Source: Phycisphaerae bacterium | GTDB taxonomy: Bacteria; Planctomycetota; Phycisphaerae; UBA1845; UTPLA1 | Length of the DNA stretch: 12,256 bases | Reading direction: 5' to 3' | Assembly: GCA_016935885.1 (NCBI GenBank) | Contig: JAFGQA010000357.1 | Location: forward strand, 1-12,256 | Shown here: in pieces, positions 1-6,073 of the stretch | Layout: the number at the start of each line of letters is the position of its first letter | How positions within the stretch are numbered: position 1 is the stretch's first letter | The notes under the pieces: model-generated | Told to the model about the DNA's origin: nothing | The model's input: only the letters and a program-made list of their open reading frames with translations | Database searches by the model: none | Translations under genes and position numbers: made by a program

Positions 1-83
1 ACTCAATAATTCGTCGCCCGCCCGCCGGCGTGGTAACTGGCAAAGACCCGAGCTAATTCCTGATGGGCAAGGATGGCCACGAC

Positions 84-105
84 CCCCCGGCTCCCACCTC
101 GGGGG
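84..105. other. small GC hairpin
   Basis: CCCCCG at 84-89 pairs with CGGGGG at 100-105 around a 10-nt loop. It lies about 155 bp beyond the stop of the leftward radical SAM gene and lacks a T-tract in either direction. It may be a weak transcription end or simply part of the repeat-rich intergenic DNA. Confidence 0.35.
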
Positions 106-130
106 TGAGGGCAAAACCCTGCTATACACG

Positions 131-247
131 CACTTGCCTGCCCGTGCGTCCATCACGAGTGCGGCCACTTGGCGGACAAGCTGCCCGTGCGGTCTCTCCG
201 GTTTGCGCATGTGGAGTACACACCGGCAGGCAAGTTGCCCGTGGCGC
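131..247. repeat. degenerate hairpin repeat cluster (CTTGY/RCAAG loop family)
   Basis: This is a decayed cluster of the same short palindromes seen intact at 9771-9830 and 12153-12241. The typical loops are present as CTTGC (133-137), ACAAG (176-180) and GCAAG (230-234). Flanking arms such as CTGCCCGTGCG and TTGCCCGTGGCG match the intact copies, but the stems are imperfect. The best one pairs CACCGGCAG with TTGCCCGTG around GCAAG, with one mismatch and one G-T pair. No protein-coding potential is evident, so 1-259 is best read as intergenic repeat DNA. Confidence 0.55.
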
Positions 248-259
248 CGGCCTATACTG

Positions 260-1144
260 TCACGACCCCATCCCATAGTACGTCTTCATCGGGAGATTGA
301 CCCGTGCCCGGATGGTTGCGGCAAGTCGGTCGAGATCATCGCGTGACAGGCCCGTTGCGTGGGGCTCCGTGGTTCGGCGCGCGACGGTGTAGACCTGCAC
401 GAGCTTGATCTGTCCACCGGCGGACGCGATCTCGTTTAGCCGGTCGGCAAAGGCGTGGACCTCTCCTTCTGGAGGCGGCTTGTCGTGGAGCCGCATCCAT
501 AGCGACTGGATGACGATCGGACGTACCCGGGCGGCAGTGGTGATGTTCTCGATCACGTGACGCAACGGATAATTCGGGCGGTTCACCGTTTCGTAGTATG
601 CTTGCGTTCCAGCGTCGAGTTTTGCCCAGATTTCGCCGTTGTTCTCGTCAAGCAGACGCAAGGCCACACGGACCTTGGGTTTGGCCAGATAGCAGGCGTT
701 TGTGATCAGGACGAGCTTCGTATCGACGAGGCCGCGGGTCCGCCTTGCCTCCACGGCAATCCGCACGGCCTCGTCGAACCGCGGGTGCGTCGTCGGCTCG
801 CCGTCGCCGCTGAAGGCGATGTCGCGGACGTCCCGCTCACTGGGGCCGAGGCAATCGAAGGGCGCCTCGGCAAACAGCGATTGGCTGACGGCGGTGTCCA
901 GCAACTGTTCAAGCTCGACCTTCAGCACCGCGAGATCAACCTTGCGGACCTTCGCCGGCGTCGTCCGGTCCACCTGGCAGTAGATGCAGTTGAAGTTGCA
1001 CGCCTTGTCGGGATTCAGGTTGATTCCGATCGACAGCCCGCCGCTGCGCCGCGAGACGACTGGATAACAGTAGGCGTTGTTCCGCCAGTGGCGGCTATGC
1101 TGCCGGTGGGCGATGTTGATTCGCTCTTCAGGTGTATCGTTCAT
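260..1144 (-). CDS. radical SAM protein (COG0731-like)
   Basis: This is a 294-residue cytosolic radical SAM enzyme of unknown substrate. The 4Fe-4S/SAM cluster motif CNFNCIYC (C49, C53, C56) follows the segment SIGINLNPDKA, typical of the COG0731 group that is distantly related to wyosine-synthesis enzymes. FSGDGEPTTHP is the usual Gly-rich SAM-binding strand after it. The frame stays open 29 codons further upstream to 1231, but MNDTPEERINIAHRQHSRHW is where the family normally begins and the extra N-terminal stretch looks like low-complexity Arg-rich translation. I therefore chose the ATG at 1144. Only a weak GA-rich stretch (GAGCGAGA) lies before that start. The gene stands alone, and its product could act on RNA or a small molecule; context does not decide. 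The family assignment is firm and the function is unknown. Confidence 0.88.
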   Translation of the reverse strand: MNDTPEERINIAHRQHSRHWRNNAYCYPVVSRRSGGLSIGINLNPDKACNFNCIYCQVDRTTPAKVRKVDLAVLKVELEQLLDTAVSQSLFAEAPFDCLGPSERDVRDIAFSGDGEPTTHPRFDEAVRIAVEARRTRGLVDTKLVLITNACYLAKPKVRVALRLLDENNGEIWAKLDAGTQAYYETVNRPNYPLRHVIENITTAARVRPIVIQSLWMRLHDKPPPEGEVHAFADRLNEIASAGGQIKLVQVYTVARRTTEPHATGLSRDDLDRLAATIRARVNLPMKTYYGMGS

Positions 1145-1862
1145 TCTCGCTCGGTGTTGCGCGCTGGGCCTTGTACGTCGGTCGGATGGCCGCATGACCC
1201 GATAGTAGTCGGGGGGCCACGTGTACACCACCCGGCGTCGGCGTTGGCTTGGTCCGTAGCGGGTCCGGCGTCGGGTGCCGCGGTTGAGCCACCGACCAGA
1301 CGACTGTCGACGCGGGCTCGGCCGCTCGGGGCCACGCTCGACGGACCTTGGCCGTTGAACACCATAACGTTTTGTTGTTTAGATGGTTATGCTTCATTGT
1401 GCCGTCGCGCAGCTGGCCCATTGGCGGGGCGAGCTTTGCCCTGTGGACGAGCGGAAGGACGTCCCCGTCGTCGTTCGTCCTGTGGAGATGGGGCGACGCG
1501 CGGGCCGTCATCGATCTTGTGCACACTCGTTTCGCAAGCTGCGACACCTGCGTGTTCAACTGCGGATGATCGCCAGTCCGGTTGGAGGATCTCGTGCTTG
1601 ACTTTTCCGAAGGCCACCCATAGGTTGCCCACACCTAACGCGGAGTTGTTTTGCTCAAGTGCCCTTTCCCAATCGGCCGTTGGTGTGTAGGTTGGACGAG
1701 CAACTGGCCGTGCCTTTCGGCGAAGGGCGGAGGTGAGCAGGACGCATGAGCGGTCACGCACGCCAGATCCGTTTGGCTTCGTTCAAGGGTTGGGAGAAGA
1801 TGGACCTCGCGAGCAGGTCATGCGTAATCTATTGCGTCACATGACATAAGGAGACACTGTAG
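1145..1862. other. 718-bp region without a convincing gene
   Basis: No frame here combines a ribosome-binding site, a recognisable domain and sensible composition. The longest leftward frame (1387-1761, GTG start, 124 codons) ends in a low-complexity Arg/Ala/Pro tail and matches no family I recognise. The right end is the leader of the cytochrome gene at 1863: an AAGGAG ribosome-binding site at 1848-1853 and, just before it, the spaced inverted repeat GTCATG (1817-1822) / CATGAC (1840-1845). No tRNA or known structured RNA was recognised. Confidence 0.5.
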
Positions 1863-2282
1863 ATGTTGAAGGATGTAACCAAGCTGTTCATGGTATCGGC
1901 GTTGAGCGTGTTCTTCGTCGCCGGCATCGCGGGCACCACGTGCTGCACGGTACCCGACGGTACGGCGGCGACCGGTGCCTGCTGCACCAACGGCACGTGC
2001 ACCATCGCGACCGAGGCCGACTGCACCGCCGGCGGCGGGACGTACCAGGGCGACAACACGACGTGTGATCCGGACCCCTGCACGACCACGCCGGATGGAG
2101 CCACGCTGTTTGCGAACAACTGCGCGTTGTGTCACGGGGCCGACGGCAGCGGTCCGCCGGATGTCACGGACTCCACAGCGGCTGAAATCCAGGCGAAGAT
2201 CGACGCTGGCGGCCTGCACGCAGGTGCAGCGAGCCTGACCACTGCGGAGGTCGTCGCCATCGCGGCATTCCTGGCCAGCTAG
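1863..2282 (+). CDS. secreted small monoheme cytochrome c with Cys-rich N-terminal region
   Basis: This is a 139-residue periplasmic electron carrier. Residues 1-24 form a signal peptide (LFMVSALSVFFVAGIAG). Residues 27-73 carry eight cysteines in a pattern (GACCTNGTC...DC...GG.YQGD...C...PC) that I associate with planctomycete secreted proteins. Residues 78-139 are a class I-like cytochrome c domain with one heme site, CALCH (87-91). There is no methionine after residue 10, so the usual Met axial ligand is missing. H119 in GGLHAG sits where that ligand is normally found and may replace it. The start is fixed by AAGGAG at 1848-1853, 9 nt before the ATG. The cytochrome domain is 45/62 identical to the C-terminal domain of the multiheme cytochrome encoded downstream, so one was copied from the other. 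The terminator at 2430-2470 ends this transcript before that gene. Confidence 0.9.
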   Translation: MLKDVTKLFMVSALSVFFVAGIAGTTCCTVPDGTAATGACCTNGTCTIATEADCTAGGGTYQGDNTTCDPDPCTTTPDGATLFANNCALCHGADGSGPPDVTDSTAAEIQAKIDAGGLHAGAASLTTAEVVAIAAFLAS

Positions 2283-2308
2283 GCGCGTATGGCAAGACCC
2301 CCTTGTAG

Positions 2309-2353
2309 CACGGGCTACTGGCCCGTGATCCGGCCACCGGCGAGACGCCGGTG
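2309..2353. repeat. paired hairpins downstream of the cytochrome c gene
   Basis: Two perfect hairpins stand side by side: CACGGGC/GCCCGTG (2309-2315 with 2321-2327, loop TACTG) and CACCGGCG/CGCCGGTG (2335-2342 with 2346-2353, loop AGA). The second, with its following GCCACA, resembles the hairpin inside the 75-bp repeats at 4311-4385 and 5901-5975. It may be a diverged relative of that family. Neither hairpin has a T-tract. Confidence 0.6.
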
Positions 2354-2429
2354 CCACAAAGGTTCTGGGTGGATTCTGCGAGATGGTTGCCTAGTCGTCA
2401 TCGCGAGTTTGGACGGTAAGATTACGATG

Positions 2430-2470
2430 AAGCGGAACCGCGAGCGCATCGCCTCGTGGTTCCGCTTTTT
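2430..2470 (+). terminator. rho-independent terminator
   Basis: A 15-bp stem (2430-2444 with 2453-2467, a single G-U pair) closes an 8-nt loop. Its right arm ends in TTCCGCTT and runs directly into TTT, giving a TTTTT tract at 2466-2470. It lies 148 bp beyond the small cytochrome c stop and 155 bp before the multiheme cytochrome start, so the two genes are likely separate transcripts. Confidence 0.9.
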
Positions 2471-2625
2471 CATGCGAGTCCCCGTGGGACCCCGAGCAGA
2501 ACCCGTTGAGCGACGTGCAACATCGCACTAGGTTGCGGACCACGTTTCTGCTAAACTCCGTCGAGACATTATCCCGGTGCGGGCCCCAGACCGGCCCTGA
2601 CCAACGTTTGAACAGGAGCGATCGG

Positions 2626-4287
2626 ATGAACGAGTTACGACGGACGAACCGAACGGTTGGCACGCTGGGTGTCTTGAGCATCGCCTCCACTTCACTGGCC
2701 ATGCTAGGCGGCGCCGGCTGCCCGGGTTTCGATTTCCTCAACCCGGGGGCTTCCCTATTCGATACCACGACGCACGGGATCATCTTTACGGAAGTCCTCG
2801 CCGACGGTTACCAGGGAACGGATTCCTGCCTCACTTGCCACTACCAGGACGGGCAGGAGCTGATCGCGTCGGCCCATTGGAACTGGTCCGGCACATCGGC
2901 GCGGATCGAGGGTCACGAGACCGAGATCCACGGGAAGATCGATCTGATCAACAATTTGTGAGTGGCGATCGGCAGCAACGAGGGTCGTTGCACGCAGTGT
3001 CACATCGGGATCGGTTGGAAGGACAACTCGTTTGACTTCAATAACGCCTCCGGCCTGGATTGCCTGGTCTGCCACGACCAGTCCGGCCAGTACAAGAAAG
3101 CCGCGACGACCGCCGGAGGGCCTGACGAAAGCGTGGACCTGCAACTCGCCGCCAAGAGCGTTGCCCAGCCAACGCGCGCGAACTGCGGGGTCTGCCACTT
3201 CTACGCCGGCGGGGGTGACAACGTGAAGCACGGCGATCTGGCCTCCAGCCTGATCGAGCCGACGTCCGAGATGGACGTACACATGGGCAGCATCGCGACG
3301 GGCGGCCACGACTTCAATTGTCAGGCCTGCCATACAACCGCCAACCATCTGATTGCCGGGACCACGGCCCTGCACTCCGACGAGGGCGTCGCGTCCTGCG
3401 CAAACTGTCATGGGACGGGGAACGTCCACACCGACGCGACGCTCAATCTGCACGTCGCCCGCGTGGCCTGTCAATCGTGCCACATCCCGACGTTCGCTCG
3501 TCAGAAGCCCACCAAAGTTGAGTGGTATTGGAACGAGGCCGGTCAGGACATCGACCCGATCCCCACGGACGAGTTCGGCATGGAAACGTACGACAAGAAG
3601 AAGGGCCGTTTCGTCTGGGGCAAGGATGTCGAACCGGAACTGCGGTGGTTCAACGGCAAGTACGACCGCATGATCGTTGGCGTAAACGATCAGTACACTC
3701 AAACGCCGGTCGTCCTGGCCGAGCCGGTTGGCGACATCAACGACCTCGACGCCAAGTTGTACCCGTTCAAGAAGCTGATCGGCAAGCAGGCGGCGGATGC
3801 GAACAACCATACCGTGCTGGTTCCGCATCTGTTTGGCACGGCGAGCGGGGAGAATCCGTATTGGAGCAAGTTCGATTGGGATCTGGCCTTGCAGGAAGGG
3901 GCTGCCTACACCGGCCAGACCTACAGCGGGCAGTATGAGTGGGTCGACACCGTGATGTACCTGAGCGTCAACCACGAGGTGGCACCAAAGGAGCAGGCCC
4001 GCGCGTGCAACGACTGCCACGGCGGCGGCATCGACTTCGTGGCGTTGGGCTATGAGGCGGACCCGTTGGGCGGCGGTGGCAACGGCGGTGACGAGACGGA
4101 CGGCGCCACCTTGCTTGCCGACTACTGCTCGGCCTGCCACGGTGCCGATGGTAGTGGCCCACCGAACGTCAACGGCTCGACCGCGGCCGAGATCCAGGCG
4201 AAGATTGACGCTGGCGGCGTGCACGCCGGTGCGGCGGGCTTGACGGAAACGCAGGTCGCGGCCATCGCGACGTTCTTAGGCGGCTAG
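2626..4287 (+). CDS. OTR-family multiheme cytochrome c with in-frame TGA (candidate selenocysteine 112) and fused C-terminal cytochrome c domain
   Basis: Read through its internal TGA, this is a 553-residue exported cytochrome of the octaheme tetrathionate reductase family. Such enzymes are periplasmic, and Shewanella OTR reduces tetrathionate, nitrite and hydroxylamine in vitro. Residues 1-32 are an export signal with a loose lipobox (GGAGC, C32). Heme sites are CLTCH 68, CTQCH 122, CLVCH 146, CGVCH 187, CQACH 232, CANCH 258, CQSCH 282 and CNDCH 461. Family signatures include CTQCHIGIGWKDNSFDF, CHFYAGGGDNVKHGDL (D198, K201), CHIPTFAR, FVWGKDVEPELRWFNG and NHEVAPKEQA. Residues 492-553 add a ninth heme (CSACH 501) in a domain copied from, or to, the upstream small cytochrome. 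The TGA is codon 112, in the family's NNFC position, and a hairpin follows it. The start is set by AGGAG at 2614-2618, 7 nt before the ATG. The stop is TAG, and leftward genes in this window end in TGA, so general TGA reassignment is unlikely. A recent nonsense mutation is the main alternative. Confidence 0.85.
2959..2991 (+). promoter_or_regulatory. candidate bacterial SECIS element following in-frame TGA
   Basis: The TGA (2959-2961) is followed by a perfect 7-bp stem, GCAACGA (2975-2981) with TCGTTGC (2985-2991), closed by the triloop GGG (2982-2984). Twenty nucleotides separate the TGA from the first loop G. Published bacterial SECIS models, as I recall them, ask for a 3-14 nt apical loop with a G in its first two positions, roughly 16-37 nt after the UGA. 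This meets all of those points. The hairpin also codes for SNEGRC, a stretch expected at this place in the family, so coding constraint could produce part of it by chance. Confidence 0.68.
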
Positions 4288-4310
4288 CAGCCCGTGGTAA
4301 AAGGGGAAAT

Positions 4311-4385
4311 AGCGGTTCGGAAACGCCGTTCCTGACCGTGAAAACCACCGGCTTTGGCGCCGGTGCCATAGTCTTGCCACGGGCT
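4311..4385. repeat. 75-bp interspersed repeat, copy 1
   Basis: This copy is identical to 5901-5975 at 71 of 75 positions (differences at 4345, 4346, 4356 and 4359), including a 44-bp identical block starting AGCGGTTCGGAAACGCC. It contains the hairpin CACCGGC (4336-4342) / GCCGGTG (4349-4355). On the minus strand it reads KPVVFTVRNGVSEPLF, which is incidental translation rather than a gene. It begins 23 bp after the stop of the multiheme cytochrome. Confidence 0.9.
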
Positions 4386-4409
4386 CCTAGTGCAACAGCG
4401 ATGTCATAT

Positions 4410-4440
4410 CAGTGACCGCCGGCTCTGCCGGTGGTCGCTG
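4410..4440. other. strong hairpin in the spacer between the cytochrome and queC genes
   Basis: A 14-bp stem with two G-T pairs (4410-4423 with 4427-4440) closes a TCT loop. It lies between convergent genes, 122 bp after the multiheme cytochrome stop, and may stop transcription or stabilise the 3' end. No T-run follows. Apart from this and the 75-bp repeat, 4288-4735 shows no gene that I can support. Confidence 0.5.
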
Positions 4441-4735
4441 ATTGTCCTACCCGCGATTCTCGTTCCCACTGTGCTTGCAGGGGGCTACGTTGTGCGCAGC
4501 CGATGTACGCATTGCGGGAGGACCCGGCTGCGACGAGGCTCCCTGACCCCGTGGATTGGCGCAGACACTTCTGTAGGCGGCACAGGTCCATCTACTTGAT
4601 GCCCTCGCTTGCTCAGGCATGTGTGTGGCCGCAAGGAGAAGCCGCTGTGGAACCGCGGAATCCGTTGATCTCCCGGAGGTCGCGTCCCTAACGCCTCGTG
4701 CCCATCACCAGATCATCCGTTCCGCTGAAAGCGCA

Positions 4736-5434
4736 TCATTGCCGTGCGGGCTCCAGCATGATCGGATCAGGAATCGCCGCATCAAGAAACCCCCGGTTGC
4801 GTGTCGCGCAGCCGATGCACGCGCCACACGGCTCCGTGCCCGAGGACAGGCACGACCAAGTCAACTGAAACGGCGTACCGAGGCGATGACCAATCTTGAC
4901 GATCTCAGCACGGCTGAGGTCGACGATCGGCGCTTCGATCGAGATCCTGCCGCGAGGGGAGACCTCGCCGAACAAGTGGTTGCAGAGCTGGACGGCTTCC
5001 CGTGAGTAGTCCGGATAAATGCTGCTCGTCTTCGGTCCCGGCGGCCCCAGGTCCTCGCTGACACCGACGAGGATCTTCGTCGCCCCGATCGTCGAAGCCC
5101 AGGTGAAGGCGGCGCTGAGCAGGCCAACGACCAGTCCCGGCATGTAGCAATTCGATTCCTCGTCGCCCATGGCCATGGCGTCTTCGATTTGCCGCTTCCG
5201 ATTCACGCGGGCATTCCCGCCGATCGTGGCAAAATGCGGCATGTCGACCACAAGACGTTCCCGCACGCCGAAGATGTCCGCCTGCTCCTCGAACAGCTCG
5301 GCCTCCTTCTGGGCCGCGCGATGGCCGTAGCGCACATGCAACATGGCGACAGGGTGCTCCCTCACCGCCAGCGAGCTGACCACGGCGCTGTTCAGGCCCC
5401 CAGAGCAGAGCACGACTACCTTGTTCTTGGCCAT
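4736..5434 (-). CDS. queC: QueC-like 7-cyano-7-deazaguanine (preQ0) synthase
   Basis: QueC converts 7-carboxy-7-deazaguanine, ammonia and ATP into preQ0, the precursor of queuosine in tRNA and of some 7-deazaguanine DNA modifications. The 232-residue length suits the family. The N-terminal PP-loop ATP-binding motif is SGGLNSA (11-17), followed by LHVRYGHRAAQKE (32-44). The C-terminal zinc site is C195, C203, C206 and C209 in TWSC...CGACIGC, followed by RNRGF. AGGAGG at 5444-5449, 9 nt before the ATG, fixes the start. Two features are unusual. The PP-loop has Asn where SGGxDS is the rule. The central VPGRN and DYSGYPDC motifs have become MPGLV and GPKTSSIYPDY, with extra residues. The protein may be a divergent QueC or a QueC-like enzyme with another substrate. 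No queD, queE or folE lies beside it. Confidence 0.85.
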   Translation of the reverse strand: MAKNKVVVLCSGGLNSAVVSSLAVREHPVAMLHVRYGHRAAQKEAELFEEQADIFGVRERLVVDMPHFATIGGNARVNRKRQIEDAMAMGDEESNCYMPGLVVGLLSAAFTWASTIGATKILVGVSEDLGPPGPKTSSIYPDYSREAVQLCNHLFGEVSPRGRISIEAPIVDLSRAEIVKIGHRLGTPFQLTWSCLSSGTEPCGACIGCATRNRGFLDAAIPDPIMLEPARQ

Positions 5435-5625
5435 CTGTGCGCGCCTCCTGAGTCAAACATCGGCCGAAGACCGCGTCGAGTTTGGCTGTACCCGCAGCGA
5501 GCACGACCGCTGTGGATCGCCCGATAAACGCGAAGCGGTGCCTCAGGCCGGTGCTCCTTCACGAGTGGCTTGAGGTCTTCTCAGTATTCATGCTTTCAGA
5601 CATGCAGCGAACGGAAGCGACAGTG

Positions 5626-5814
5626 TCAGTTGCTGAGAAGCAGCTCGATGAGCGCGGCGGCATCAAGCTTATCGATGCTGCCGTCGCCGTTGATGTCGGC
5701 CATCGGTTGATGTCGGCCATCGCATGATCTCAGTCTGGGAACTGCGCGTAGTACTGGGTAGTCCGGCGGCGTACCGATCAGCACCAGCGCGAGGGAGCTG
5801 GCATCAAACCCAAC
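5626..5814 (-). pseudogene. remnant of a protein with an EF-hand/dockerin C-terminal tail
   Basis: The minus strand reads VGFDASSLALVLIGTPP at one end and MADINGDGSIDKLDAAAL, then IELLLSN and a TGA stop, at the other. The DINGDGSID loop is a calcium-binding EF-hand/dockerin repeat of the kind that closes many planctomycete secreted proteins. No start, signal peptide or full domain is attached. A 17-bp direct duplication (5689-5705 and 5706-5722) sits inside the piece and changes frame, so the ancestral frame before it is uncertain. I read this as the decayed 3' end of a gene. The rest of 5435-6073 holds the queC leader, the 75-bp repeat and a terminator. Confidence 0.55.
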
Positions 5815-5900
5815 CTTCGCACGTTTTAAGAAAATGGCCGGTAATTGTCCGAAGAATCCGCGCTGGCGGATACGGAAACGCGGGTGTCGGCGTCCAGAAC

Positions 5901-5975
5901 AGCGGTTCGGAAACGCCGTTCCTGACCGTGAAAACCACCGGCTTCAGCGCCGGTGTCACAGTCTTGCCACGGGCT
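5901..5975. repeat. 75-bp interspersed repeat, copy 2
   Basis: This is the second copy of the 4311-4385 element, in the same orientation, with 4 differences in 75 positions. Homology stops abruptly at the left edge (GAAC versus AAAT before AGCGG), so the boundary is sharp there. It sits 98 bp beyond the stop of the leftward PEP-CTERM gene, next to that gene's terminator. Confidence 0.9.
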
Positions 5976-6003
5976 GAGGCTCGTGGCTCCTCTTCAAAGA
6001 GAG

Positions 6004-6030
6004 GGGGCTGCCTCTGTTCGAGGCAGCCCC
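6004..6030 (-). terminator. terminator of the PEP-CTERM gene
   Basis: GGGGCTGCCTC (6004-6014) pairs perfectly with GAGGCAGCCCC (6020-6030) around a 5-nt loop, an 11-bp GC-rich stem 43 bp beyond the gene's TAA. On the minus strand it is followed by CTCTCTTTG, a moderately pyrimidine-rich tail. On the plus strand TTTGGTTCTT follows, so it may work in both directions. Confidence 0.7.
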
Positions 6031-6073
6031 TTTGGTTCTTGCGGAGTTTGCTACGTGGGTTCAAGCCCGAGCC

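Noticed and set aside
557..1690. Long rightward frame of 377 codons
   Set aside because: It lies opposite the well-supported radical SAM gene and reads like its antisense shadow.
1636..1696. Integron attC-like pair (ACCTAAC ... GTTGGAC)
   Set aside because: The outer boxes are not complementary to each other (5 of 7), no inner boxes were found and there is no integrase nearby.
1387..1761. Leftward 124-codon frame as a gene
   Set aside because: It has a GTG start with no evident ribosome-binding site, an Arg/Ala/Pro-rich tail and no recognisable family. It may merely be an open frame in GC-rich DNA.
2289..2531. 80-codon rightward frame after the small cytochrome
   Set aside because: It runs through two hairpins and the strong terminator at 2430-2470, with no family match.
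2596..2608. Shared 13-mer CCTGACCAACGTT upstream of the multiheme cytochrome and (inverted) at 7266-7278 upstream of the PEP-CTERM gene
   Set aside because: One or two chance 13-mer matches are expected in 12 kb when both strands are compared, and the flanks diverge.
2506..2961. A separate 151-residue gene ending at the TGA, followed by a second gene starting with GTG at 2962
   Set aside because: Both pieces are one family protein in one frame. The first has only one heme site and ends mid-domain, and no ribosome-binding site precedes the GTG at 2962. The real start is the ATG at 2626 with AGGAG before it.
2959..2961. General reassignment of TGA as a sense codon in this organism
   Set aside because: The COG0731 radical SAM gene, queC, the B12 radical SAM gene, mqnC and mqnA all end at TGA at sensible family lengths, so TGA is a normal stop here.
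2755..4224. Long leftward frame of 489 codons
   Set aside because: It is the antisense shadow of the multiheme cytochrome. GC-rich codon bias keeps the opposite frame open.
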